A stretch of 64,000 bases of DNA from Paenibacillus sp. OK003 (GTDB taxonomy: Bacteria > Bacillota > Bacilli > Paenibacillales > Paenibacillaceae). Positions 10,036 to 17,190 of this stretch are shown in pieces. Under the pieces are notes generated by a model. It worked only from the letters and a program-made list of their open reading frames with translations. It made no database searches and was not told the DNA's origin. Where the stretch lies: NCBI RefSeq assembly GCF_900109515.1, contig NZ_FOBD01000009.1:186001-250000 (forward strand). The letters run 5' to 3'. Made by a program: the position numbers and the translations under genes. The number at the start of each line of letters is the position of its first letter. Position 1 is the stretch's first letter.

Positions 10036-11130
10036 CTACACTCCTAACACTTGTGACGCAATACCACTCAGAGTACTTTGAACAGTTGCAATGGTACTCT
10101 CAATTTCAAGTCTGTTTGGATTGTCTTTTTGAAGTTTTTTCATCTCATTGACCAACGATTTCAGTTTCTTCGTACTTTCAACAGCAACGTCTGTAGAATT
10201 ACTGGACTGATTCAAATTTTTCATAATATCTGCTGTTTCAGCTTCAATTTCTTGAATACGTGTCTTCACCGCATCCTGAGCATAATTCCGTACGATTTTC
10301 ATGACCTTTTCGCGTTGTTCCGGTTTTTCCCACAAACTATTTTTGAGAATCATGAGGTCTTCCAAGTTCGCCTTATCTCTGCCACCAAGTACGGCCTTCG
10401 CACGGATTACAGAGAGAGTCTGCTTAAAACGTCGATCTGAAGGATGAATCCCTTCATCCATCAGTTCTCTCCTAATTTTGCTCAAGGCATCAAAAACCTC
10501 ATCAGGAATCACTACGGTGTCACTAAAAAATTGAAGTTGAAACAGTTCTTCAATATTCATATCTGCAGGAGCTGGTGAAGATCCTTTCAACATGGATACA
10601 AAAGACTGATCCTCTCCGATATAGTTAACCTCAAATCTCAGTAGAAATCGGTCAAACAATGCCTCCAATCCTTCCCCCTCCTCAGGATACTCATTCGAGC
10701 TGCCTATGAGTGACATGAGCGGAACTTGTGCTGGCGCACCATCATTGTAAAATATCCGTTCATTAATGAGTGTCAAAAGCGCATTCAGAATGGCACTATT
10801 CGCCTTAAAAATCTCATCTAGAAAGGATGTATGTGCCGTTGGTAATTTGCCAGCCGTATTCCGCTTGTACACACCATGTTCCAGTTCCTTTAAGGATACA
10901 GGACCAAATAGCTCCTCTGGTGTACTGAAGCGTGTCAGCAGCCACTGAAAATAATTCGCTCCTGTAATCCGTTTGGTCAGATCACTCACCAATGCGCTCT
11001 TTCCCGTTCCGGGCGGTCCGATCAGCAACGCATGTTGACGAGCAATCATGGCTACCATTAGCCCCTCAATGACTTCTTCACGTTCTGCATATTGTTGTGA
11101 CAACGCATGTTGAATGTTTTTAATTTTCAT
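10036..11130 (-). CDS. MoxR-family AAA+ ATPase
   Basis: A 364-residue AAA+ protein. Walker A is GPPGTGKS (38-45) and Walker B is SFLDEIFK (about 102-109). The preceding ELFGPVSL segment and the following NALLTLINER segment are typical of MoxR and RavA proteins. GGAGG is eight bases before the chosen ATG; an in-frame ATG five codons upstream overlaps that site and is rejected. It is expected to work with the downstream VWA protein as a remodelling chaperone. An intrinsic terminator lies just upstream of its ribosome site, so expression depends on read-through or on a promoter I cannot see. Confidence 0.9.
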   Translation of the reverse strand: MKIKNIQHALSQQYAEREEVIEGLMVAMIARQHALLIGPPGTGKSALVSDLTKRITGANYFQWLLTRFSTPEELFGPVSLKELEHGVYKRNTAGKLPTAHTSFLDEIFKANSAILNALLTLINERIFYNDGAPAQVPLMSLIGSSNEYPEEGEGLEALFDRFLLRFEVNYIGEDQSFVSMLKGSSPAPADMNIEELFQLQFFSDTVVIPDEVFDALSKIRRELMDEGIHPSDRRFKQTLSVIRAKAVLGGRDKANLEDLMILKNSLWEKPEQREKVMKIVRNYAQDAVKTRIQEIEAETADIMKNLNQSSNSTDVAVESTKKLKSLVNEMKKLQKDNPNRLEIESTIATVQSTLSGIASQVLGV

Positions 11131-11168
11131 ATTTAATTCCTCCATATCTTAGTTTTAGAAATCAAAAA

Positions 11169-11200
11169 GAGCTGAACCTAAAGAGAAATAGGGTCAGCTC
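11169..11200 (-). terminator. Intrinsic terminator upstream of the MoxR gene
   Basis: GAGCTGA pairs with TCAGCTC, with further pairing inside, and TCTTTTTGAT follows on the minus strand. It is only about 25 bases from the MoxR ribosome site, too close for a separate promoter in between. Confidence 0.75.
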
Positions 11201-11224
11201 CGTTTCAACAAGAATATGTGAAAA

Positions 11225-12121
11225 TCAATCGGCCATATTTGCCAAAGCATCCGCGACTCTCTTACGAATGAGCGAAACATAAGCCTCCATTTCTTGCAAA
11301 TTTCCTGTAACAATACTTTCGTAGTCTTTAAAGTTGCTCACCACATTTTTCGCATCTTCAAGAATAGCTTTTAGATCATTCTTCTTGAGCTGATTCTCAA
11401 CCCCGTTCTCACAAGCAGCCAGCGTTGAACGCAGATGATCCATCAATTTCCGAGTCACCATGTTTTTCATATCCAACGTGTTCATGACAGGAACCTTCTC
11501 TGCTTCCCCTTTTTCAAGAGAAACAATAAATCGGATCAGTGCATCCAAGTTCCCATCAAATTGTGCCGGAACAAAGTAGACACCTCCAGTTGGCCTTACT
11601 GGGGTTGGTGACATACTCTTTAAAGCATTCGTAATCACGGTTCGCAATGTCGTAGAACCATAGTTGTTTCGGAAGATATCAAATTGCAGGGCAGCATTAC
11701 TAACGAGTTGTTGCGCCATGGAAGAGACGTAACTGGCATCTACCTTCTCCGTTTTCCGATCCAATACTAGCGATCCTACATCCGGGATGTAGTTTAATCT
11801 TCTCCCTTTGGTATCCACCGTTTCGCAAACCAAATTACGTTGCACGAAAGAACTTGTCGATGCCACCTCTCTAAACATGTAGTTCTCATATACACCTGGC
11901 GACATCTCCCGTTTAAACTTTTCACTGGTCGCTCTTCTAAAAGCATCTGGTAGACGGATTGCATTCGGCATCCACCCTTCTCCCAGCCCTGAATCAATGA
12001 GTTTCTGTTTCAAGTCGTCAGGCGTGATTAGCATATTAGATAACGAGTTCCAGGTTAAGAATCCAATTGCATCTCCTTGACCAGCCGGAACCACAACAGC
12101 ATCTTTTAAGATTGAGTTCAT
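11225..12121 (-). CDS. Conserved element protein of unknown function (298 aa)
   Basis: A soluble protein without signal or membrane segments. It begins MNSILKDAVVVPAGQGDAIG and has a largely helical C-terminal half. The sequence resembles uncharacterised proteins of Firmicutes phages and plasmids that may belong to a named DUF, but I cannot assign one with certainty. It is followed by MoxR and VWA in the same direction, and such ATPase pairs often travel with a client protein, so it could be their substrate. That is a guess from position. GAGGAGG lies seven to ten bases before the ATG. Confidence 0.65.
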   Translation of the reverse strand: MNSILKDAVVVPAGQGDAIGFLTWNSLSNMLITPDDLKQKLIDSGLGEGWMPNAIRLPDAFRRATSEKFKREMSPGVYENYMFREVASTSSFVQRNLVCETVDTKGRRLNYIPDVGSLVLDRKTEKVDASYVSSMAQQLVSNAALQFDIFRNNYGSTTLRTVITNALKSMSPTPVRPTGGVYFVPAQFDGNLDALIRFIVSLEKGEAEKVPVMNTLDMKNMVTRKLMDHLRSTLAACENGVENQLKKNDLKAILEDAKNVVSNFKDYESIVTGNLQEMEAYVSLIRKRVADALANMAD

Positions 12122-12154
12122 AGTAAAGGCCTCCTCGTTTTTGGAATAAAGAAA

Positions 12155-12179
12155 AACACTTGAAAGTTGCTCAAGTGTT
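12155..12179 (-). terminator. Intrinsic terminator-like hairpin
   Basis: AACACTTGA pairs with TCAAGTGTT around a seven-base loop and is followed on the minus strand by TTTTCTTTATT. It separates the 183-residue gene from the 298-residue gene. Confidence 0.72.
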
Positions 12180-12200
12180 CAGATCAGATTTTATACTTGC

Positions 12201-12752
12201 TTAGAGATAGTCTTTGGCTGGCTTACTGCCACCATAAAGTTCAAAGTTGCTTGTGATAAAGTGCTCCAACTCCTCACGGGTGACCCCATCAAACTCTTCA
12301 AGTCTTTCATAAATGTACATTTTCTCCAATGCCTTTACGTATCGTGGGTAAGACTTTTCCACGATATGTTGAATCGTACTCCAGTGCTGAACAAACTCAC
12401 AATCGTAGAAAACGTTATTCCCGACATCGAGTACACCAAGACCGGTAGCCCCAAATCCTCTTTTCTTGAAGTCAATTTCCAACTGCCTATAAACCTCTTG
12501 TTCAAAAATAATTTCGAAGATGAGTTCACCATCTTGCTTCCAATTTGCCAATGTAATGCACTCAAGATTGAGTCGTTTCGTGTACTCCCTGAGCAAGTTT
12601 TCCAAAGATTCATCCGACAGTTTAGACAAGTATTCATAACAAGCAAATTGCTTTGCTTTATAAAACTTTCCTTGAATATTCTCTTCAACATGCCGCTGGA
12701 GGACAATACGTACATGCGCCAGCGGATCATATGTAAATTTCACTGTTTTCAT
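12201..12752 (-). CDS. Hypothetical protein (183 aa)
   Basis: A soluble, charged, probably helical protein beginning MKTVKFTYDPLAHVRIVLQR. I recognise no domain. The ribosome site AAGGAGG is upstream of the ATG. A 47-codon gene ends two bases before this start, so the two are very likely co-translated. It belongs to the cluster of unknown genes that precedes the MoxR/VWA pair. Confidence 0.65.
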   Translation of the reverse strand: MKTVKFTYDPLAHVRIVLQRHVEENIQGKFYKAKQFACYEYLSKLSDESLENLLREYTKRLNLECITLANWKQDGELIFEIIFEQEVYRQLEIDFKKRGFGATGLGVLDVGNNVFYDCEFVQHWSTIQHIVEKSYPRYVKALEKMYIYERLEEFDGVTREELEHFITSNFELYGGSKPAKDYL

Positions 12753-12753
12753 C

Positions 12754-12897
12754 CTACCTTACCTCCTTTATCTGCAAAAGATATCCTACACGCTGGCAGT
12801 ATTCCAAACGACTCATCCTGCCTAACATGTAGTTATGAAAAACACGTTCAATTGAATGAGATACCGGCTCTGGACAAACTCTCCAATTATTTCTCAC
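12754..12897 (-). CDS. Small hypothetical protein (47 aa), GTG start
   Basis: A short reading frame starting MRNNWRVCPEPVSHSIERVF at GTG, with GGAGAG about nine bases upstream. It ends one base before the ATG of the next gene, and the next gene's ribosome site lies in its last codons. This tight packing is the main support that it is translated. It has no recognisable domain and a basic, aromatic composition. Confidence 0.5.
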   Translation of the reverse strand: MRNNWRVCPEPVSHSIERVFHNYMLGRMSRLEYCQRVGYLLQIKEVR

Positions 12898-12924
12898 TTC
12901 ATATCACTCTCCTTATTAAATTGA

Positions 12925-12969
12925 AAAGCCGATTTCTTCGCATGAGTGTACATGCATGAAATCGGCTTT
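12925..12969 (-). terminator. Terminator-type hairpin with an inner hairpin
   Basis: A 12-bp outer stem (AAAGCCGATTTC with GAAATCGGCTTT) encloses an inner GCATG/CATGC stem. It is followed on the minus strand by TTTTCAATTT. It shares the GCCGAT-GCATG design with the hairpins that end the two leader RNAs. Confidence 0.75.
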
Positions 12970-12983
12970 CTGTATTGTTCAAG

Positions 12984-13424
12984 CTATACACGAAACATTT
13001 TCACTCTCGGTATAACGATTGAACTCTCATTCATTTGTTGTGTCAGGTCAGCAATATTGGATACCAACTGCTTTCGACCTTCTTCTCGTTCTTTAATGTC
13101 ATCCAGCAAGTCTTGTCCAAAGACCATTACTTGCTGCACGCTTTGCCAAAAAGGTTGTCCTTTAAGGGCCTGCACATTCATTTCATTTCCGTCCGTTTTG
13201 TAGAAGAAACTTTGAGTTGCCATATCGAAACGGACGGTATCACTGATTTTCACTTCTAGTTCAACGGTTCCCCATACTTCTCCAGCGACATAAACGGTTA
13301 CTGCGGCCATCATCTGAAGAAAGTCCACAGCATTTTTATGGCGTTTTTTCTCTTCATGAAGGAACCCACCTACTGCTGTATGAATCGCACTTTTCGCATT
13401 TTTACCTCTGAACAGATTAAACAT
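12984..13424 (-). CDS. Hypothetical protein downstream of leader RNA copy A (about 146 aa)
   Basis: A soluble protein starting MFNLFRGKNAKSAIHTAVGG. It has a central beta-rich part and a C-terminal coiled-coil-like stretch (about 105-135). I recognise no family. Two in-frame ATGs lie upstream, but GGAGAGG overlaps the first and is nine bases before the chosen ATG at 13424. The sequence from the leader RNA through this ribosome site is shared with the leader copy in front of the HigB-like gene at 27395, so the two unrelated genes seem to be under the same cis-acting control. Confidence 0.65.
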   Translation of the reverse strand: MFNLFRGKNAKSAIHTAVGGFLHEEKKRHKNAVDFLQMMAAVTVYVAGEVWGTVELEVKISDTVRFDMATQSFFYKTDGNEMNVQALKGQPFWQSVQQVMVFGQDLLDDIKEREEGRKQLVSNIADLTQQMNESSIVIPRVKMFRV

Positions 13425-13451
13425 TTTAACCATCCTCTCCATTTTTAATGA

Positions 13452-13778
13452 AACGCAAAAAAGCCGATCTCCGCACGGACGAATCCATGCAAAAATCGGC
13501 TTTTAGAACTCAAGTAACATTGCTTTTCCAAGAGCCTTTCGGTACTCTTCATTCCTTGTCTCCAGCAAACGGGAGTTGCGGAACTTCATTGGCCTTTGCC
13601 TTTTGTCCTACATTTTTCCTCTCTTCATCAGAACGAAGCTGTAGGTTGAGGTAGTACTAAACTTGTTCTTTCGATACAAGTTACCCTGCTGTTATAAACC
13701 CTGTGAAGCGCAAAGTCAAAGCGTAGGGTATTCCCCTTGTCTCCAGCGAATGGGAGTTTAGGATTGAAGAATAATTAC
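13452..13778 (-). ncRNA. Structured leader-like RNA, copy A (~330 nt)
   Basis: The minus-strand product would run from just after the -10 box at 13785-13790 to a terminator at 13460-13503. Visible helices include two CTCC...GGAG hairpins with similar loops, ACTTGT/ACAAGT, CCTACA/TGTAGG enclosing CTTC/GAAG, and AAGAG/CTCTT. The terminator is AAAGCCGAT/ATCGGCTTT with an inner GCATGGA-TTCG-TCCGTGC hairpin and a T-run. A second copy lies at 27428-27757. Differences between copies fall mostly in loops or are small indels, as expected for a conserved RNA. Similarity continues through the following ribosome site, favouring a cis-acting leader over a free sRNA. I know no named RNA family that fits. 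Confidence 0.7.
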
Positions 13779-13784
13779 AATTTT

Positions 13785-13814
13785 ACTATACCATTGGAAC
13801 ACATGTTAGTTCAA
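13785..13814 (-). promoter_or_regulatory. Promoter of leader RNA copy A
   Basis: The -35 is TTGAAC (13809-13814) and the -10 is TATAGT (13785-13790), with an 18-base spacer on the minus strand. An ACATGTG motif in the spacer is shared with the copy B promoter. Confidence 0.65.
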
Positions 13815-13911
13815 TAGTAAATCGAAATCATGCACATTCAGGATTTTTTTACCTGAACTCAAATGTTACGTCCGAGTTTCACATATTCTGGATCGCTAGA
13901 CTGAAAGTCAA

Positions 13912-14568
13912 TTAGTAGTCATATGCTACTATAGTTAATCTGACCGATTGACACGACTCTGATTTCATTTCGATCACCTCAATTAGTTTATAGGTACAAA
14001 AAAAACGACCACTAAAGGTCGTCTCTATCACAATTAATTCAATTTCTATTTGCTTATCCAAACTTTCCTTAACTTCGAGAGCAAATAAAGTCGCTTTCAT
14101 TATCAAACTTTCTATATGCTTATATTCTAATAGATCTGGGTGATAATTTCTTGAGCTAGGGCTATCGGGATAAATATACGCATCATATATTAAGTCATGA
14201 AAGTGATGAGTTTGGTTTAGGAGTTCCTCAATCAAATTCATTGAAGGTTTAATAAAAAACTCGTTCACCCTAATATTTCGAATTACTGAACCACACTCAT
14301 CTTGGACTTGATCAGATATCTTTTGGAACTCTTCATGACTGATTTTTTTATTCTGAAACTCTTTTAAAGCTAAGCTTAGTTGCTCTAATTGTCTAGCTAT
14401 AACATAAAGACCGCGTTGTGTTTCCTGAATCTTATCAATTATGATCTTCTTCTTTATTAAGATCATCTCTGATCGATGACTCAGTTTATAGGTCAAGATA
14501 CCACCAATTAATACACCTACCACCCCTACTACTCCTGAGACCAATGCCCCTAATAACGTTATGTCCAA
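13912..14568 (-). CDS. Membrane-anchored hypothetical protein, probably with a run-on C-terminus
   Basis: A 218-residue protein starting at TTG after GGGAGGG. It has one N-terminal membrane segment (about 5-27, glycine/valine-rich) followed by a helical cytoplasmic domain. I recognise no family. An intrinsic terminator with eight consecutive T residues in the RNA lies inside the frame at 14005-14022, so the last about 30 codons are downstream of the likely transcript end. Just before the hairpin, TGATAG stop codons sit in another frame. A small frameshift that removed the original stop would explain this. The reading frame may therefore be slightly damaged. Confidence 0.55.
   Translation of the reverse strand: MDITLLGALVSGVVGVVGVLIGGILTYKLSHRSEMILIKKKIIIDKIQETQRGLYVIARQLEQLSLALKEFQNKKISHEEFQKISDQVQDECGSVIRNIRVNEFFIKPSMNLIEELLNQTHHFHDLIYDAYIYPDSPSSRNYHPDLLEYKHIESLIMKATLFALEVKESLDKQIEIELIVIETTFSGRFFCTYKLIEVIEMKSESCQSVRLTIVAYDY
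14005..14022 (-). terminator. Intrinsic terminator inside the 3' end of a reading frame
   Basis: ACGACC pairs with GGTCGT around ACTAAA, followed on the minus strand by eight T residues. It is one of the strongest terminators in the window, yet it lies within the annotated frame of the membrane-anchored protein. Confidence 0.8.
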
Positions 14569-14586
14569 AAAATATCCCTCCCCCTT

Positions 14587-14745
14587 CTAATTCGACTTAA
14601 AATTTTTATTATCCTTCTTTGAGTTAGTTTCAGTGTTTGGATGACCACTGTATTCGCGTGTACGCTCAATCAGTGCCTGTTCTACGCTCTCCAAATGACT
14701 GATCCCTGAATCCGGACGTTCTCCATGACAAGAAGCTTAAAACGG
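14587..14745 (-). pseudogene. Possible 3' remnant of a lost gene
   Basis: About 50 codons open on the minus strand without a start or ribosome site, reading GERPDSGISHLESVEQALIE and onward to a TAG. The residue composition looks like a real protein end. It may be the remains of a gene truncated by a rearrangement. I cannot name the family. Confidence 0.25.
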
Positions 14746-14774
14746 CTGATAATCCATCATATGAGAGCAAAATA

Positions 14775-14792
14775 AGCACCACGATGGGTGCT
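14775..14792 (-). terminator. Intrinsic terminator after the Abi-alpha-like gene
   Basis: AGCACC pairs with GGGTGCT around a short loop, followed on the minus strand by TTATTTTGC. It begins directly after the stop of the gene at 14793. Confidence 0.7.
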
Positions 14793-15515
14793 CTACTTAG
14801 CAGGCAATTGGATCAAAGATTTCAAATCAAAAAATTTAATAAACTCTCTTCCAAATGGCGTTAAGACTATTTGTGTATTAGTAAGGGTTAGTCCTCTACC
14901 TTTCATCCCACCTTTAGTTGAAACAACATTAGAGAAAGCAGAAACAATACTCTGTTGCACCTCACTAGTTGATCTAACTCCTTTATCAATAAGTCCTAAT
15001 TTTTCGAGATGATTCTCTATGTATTCATAGTATTTCACATCACTCCCTGGTACTTCTTCATACTCACTTGCTCTTCTTGCTGCTTGTTTCCCCTCTGATG
15101 AATATGTCATTAGATGTTTAATTTCAGTAACTCTCAATTGCTTCAAGATATCAAAATGAATCAACACTTTATTTTCTTCAGTTATTTTCTGATCATAAAT
15201 ATATTCAATACCATTCATAATCAAATCAGTTTTTTCTTCTTGTTGTTCTTCTAATAATTGATCTAACATGAATGGAAATGCTCTCTCCTTAAAAAATTGA
15301 CTGACAAAATCATCTGGTCTTTCCATCATGCTATCTGATAAGCGTTGAATTCTTAGTTCTAGATATTTTATTTTTTTTTGAAGTTCTCTCATTTTCAAAG
15401 AACTCAATATCTTTCCCACTAAAGGTATATGATCCATAGTCCCCTCTATTGATACACCAAGAGCCGAGTCTGGGTCGATACCAAGAAATTTAGTTAGTGA
15501 CGTTACGTTATCCAT
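14793..15515 (-). CDS. Abi-alpha (DUF4393)-like protein, possible phage-defence factor
   Basis: A 240-residue protein from the chosen ATG, six bases after AAAGGGAG; longer in-frame starts lack a ribosome site. The N-terminal third has a GKILSSL segment and a helical stretch. The C-terminal part looks like a winged helix with LEKLGLIDKG and ends LTPFGREFIKFF. That layout resembles the abortive-infection alpha family, formerly DUF4393, whose members have been linked to phage resistance. The match is by eye and moderate. A neighbouring Mrr-type nuclease gives the region a defence-island flavour. Confidence 0.55.
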   Translation of the reverse strand: MDNVTSLTKFLGIDPDSALGVSIEGTMDHIPLVGKILSSLKMRELQKKIKYLELRIQRLSDSMMERPDDFVSQFFKERAFPFMLDQLLEEQQEEKTDLIMNGIEYIYDQKITEENKVLIHFDILKQLRVTEIKHLMTYSSEGKQAARRASEYEEVPGSDVKYYEYIENHLEKLGLIDKGVRSTSEVQQSIVSAFSNVVSTKGGMKGRGLTLTNTQIVLTPFGREFIKFFDLKSLIQLPAK

Positions 15516-15895
15516 CTCCATCTCCCTTTTCTTTATTTTATATCCTTGGAAACAAACCTGGTTTACTACAGAACTGCTTAACGCCGTCCCATCTACATTA
15601 AACACATCCTTTGCATTTCTCTGGCTGCTTGTTTGGACAAATGCGATATTCTTACGCCCTATGCTGATACTTCAATTCCTCGACTAAAAAAGTCGATCCA
15701 TCGAAGGAACTGATATGTATGATGTTGGTGTTACGCTCTATAAGCATGCGTCCGAAAAGGTCGTAGCAAATGCGCAACGTTCTTTTCCTTAAAAGCAAAC
15801 ATACTTTTAACTATAGAGGAAGCACAAGAGCATTAACTAGAAAAACAAAGTCAACTTATCAATTCATCTAATTCTCTCATGCCTTTCTAAATCAA
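15516..15895. other. Gap with no supported gene
   Basis: The stretch holds stop-rich frames on both strands. A short plus-strand frame around 15719-15795 (MYDVGVTLYKHASEKVVANA) looks protein-like but has no start context or flanking homology. GACTAAAAAAGTC around 15698-15710 is a small inverted repeat. I see no promoter I would defend. Confidence 0.4.
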
Positions 15896-16405
15896 TTATG
15901 CACTCGTCTTTACATCTCTCGGTTTCTTTGAAGCGGACAACTTTTCTTTCATTGTAAGCAACATCTCCACCAGTTCATCCCGAGCAATCAGCCTTACCCC
16001 ATTTGATTTAGCAAGCTGATATGCCTGCTCAGTATAATTGCTATTCGTGACAACCCATGCTCCATTTGCTCTATAATGTGCCTTAGCTCCTTGAACCTCT
16101 TGAACAGCTTTTAAGCCAACATTTTTTTTATAACGTTTAGCTTGAACAACGATTCTTTTTCCATCTTTGGATATAACCAGATCGGCGCGATAATCACCTG
16201 CAGCTTTTGTCACTTCCGCCTTAAACCCTTGTGAACGGAATAGGTGCCCAAGATAGTGCTCAAACTGCACTCCATCCATTTTGTCGATCTCTGCAATACC
16301 TGATCTCTTCAGTCGTTCAGCATGCTTTTGTTGAATGATAACCGTTAAAACAATAATTCCAACAACTCCAAGAAATTCAACGACAAGTGAAGCTTGCCGT
16401 TTCAT
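15896..16405 (-). CDS. Membrane-anchored Mrr-type (PD-(D/E)xK) restriction endonuclease-like protein
   Basis: A 169-residue protein with one N-terminal membrane segment (about 8-25), then an Mrr catalytic domain. The motif order is MDGVQFEHYLGHLF (helix), GDYRADLVI with the metal-binding Asp at about 75, then VVQAKRY with the Q-A-K triad at 88-90, and AWVVTNSNYT. Mrr-cat proteins cleave modified or foreign DNA. Fusion to a membrane anchor is known in this family and suggests attack on DNA entering at the membrane. It is not in an obvious operon. An AGGCG site precedes the ATG. Confidence 0.85.
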   Translation of the reverse strand: MKRQASLVVEFLGVVGIIVLTVIIQQKHAERLKRSGIAEIDKMDGVQFEHYLGHLFRSQGFKAEVTKAAGDYRADLVISKDGKRIVVQAKRYKKNVGLKAVQEVQGAKAHYRANGAWVVTNSNYTEQAYQLAKSNGVRLIARDELVEMLLTMKEKLSASKKPRDVKTSA

Positions 16406-16702
16406 TCACGCCTTTTTCTATGCTCCTAATGTTCTGGGAGAATGTCTCGATACAACAACTAATAAGAATGAAAATGTAAAAGTGATGTACGTGATTCGGC
16501 AGATTAATAAGAGAGATTGGAGTATTTATACAATTGATTGAGAACTTCTTTATTTTTTTGTAAGAAAGCTTCTTAAAACGGGCTTTTATAATGTTATTTT
16601 GAATTTGGTCCAATGCTAATAGCTACCTATGTCGATTTTGCTGACTAATTAATTCTCGAAATTATTTTTTTAAAATACTTATCTATATGTGATTAAAAAT
16701 GT
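16406..16702. other. Gap with no supported gene
   Basis: AT-rich sequence upstream of the Mrr-type gene. A 78-codon minus-strand frame overlaps the Mrr gene start but has low-complexity Ile/Asn/Lys content and no ribosome site, so it is not accepted. The Mrr promoter is presumably here but I cannot point to it. Confidence 0.4.
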
Positions 16703-16740
16703 AAAAAAAAGCCCATTCTGAGAAGAATGAACTTTTTTTT
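16703..16740 (-). terminator. Terminator after the DUF5412-like gene
   Basis: Runs of eight A and eight T flank a CCATTCT/AGAATG stem, so it can act on both strands. It ends the small membrane-protein gene whose stop is at 16746. Confidence 0.75.
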
Positions 16741-16745
16741 ACATT

Positions 16746-17120
16746 TTACTCTTTCTTTCTGTAATCATAGACATCGTCAGGAACATTTAGTTTTACACCA
16801 TTAATGGATACAATATCGTTACTTTCCCAGATGATAGTCGCTTTTTCAACTTTATTTTGGAAATATATAATTTTATTTGGTTTTGAGCCATCATTGTACT
16901 GAAGTTCACATAATATGGCTAACGAAGTTGTTGCTCCTGCATCAGAATTCATCGCCTTAATTGTAAATTTACCATCGGGTGAAACTGATTCTGATATAAC
17001 TTCCCCTTTTGGAAGTCGTTCTAAGTCATAGTACCAATTCCACAAGGATACAAAAGCAATAGCTACTGCTAACACCAAAAAACTACTTATCAAAAAAACT
17101 TTTATCTTTTTACTTTTCAC
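16746..17120 (-). CDS. DUF5412-like membrane-anchored small protein
   Basis: A 124-residue protein with one N-terminal membrane segment (about 7-28) and an extracytoplasmic beta-rich domain containing ESVSPDGKFTIKAM and a following SDAGATTS motif, as in DUF5412 proteins. The start is GTG, with GGAGG upstream at rather long spacing. It lies directly downstream of the secreted type-44 toxin gene, which is where an immunity gene would be expected. A terminator separates the two genes, which weakens that idea. DUF5412 has no established function that I know of. Confidence 0.6.
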   Translation of the reverse strand: MKSKKIKVFLISSFLVLAVAIAFVSLWNWYYDLERLPKGEVISESVSPDGKFTIKAMNSDAGATTSLAILCELQYNDGSKPNKIIYFQNKVEKATIIWESNDIVSINGVKLNVPDDVYDYRKKE

Positions 17121-17155
17121 TGAATCGTTCTTCCTCCAATCTCTACTAAAATAAA

Positions 17156-17180
17156 ATATACCTCAAAAAATGAGGTATAT
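17156..17180 (-). terminator. Terminator after the type-44 toxin gene
   Basis: A perfect 10-bp stem, ATATACCTCA with TGAGGTATAT, has a five-A loop and T-rich sequence following on the minus strand. Confidence 0.85.
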
Positions 17181-17190
17181 TCCCATTATA

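Noticed and set aside
13797..13814. GAAC...GTTC near the leader A promoter considered as a LexA box
   Set aside because: The half-sites are eight bases apart instead of four and overlap the -35 itself. Copy B does not keep it.
15719..15795. Plus-strand frame MYDVGVTLYKHASEKVVANA, considered as an integrase remnant
   Set aside because: Only about 25 codons, no start context, and none of the catalytic Arg, His or Tyr motifs of tyrosine recombinases around it.
16377..16613. 78-codon minus-strand frame overlapping the Mrr gene start
   Set aside because: No ribosome site, low-complexity Ile/Asn/Lys content, and conflict with a well supported gene.
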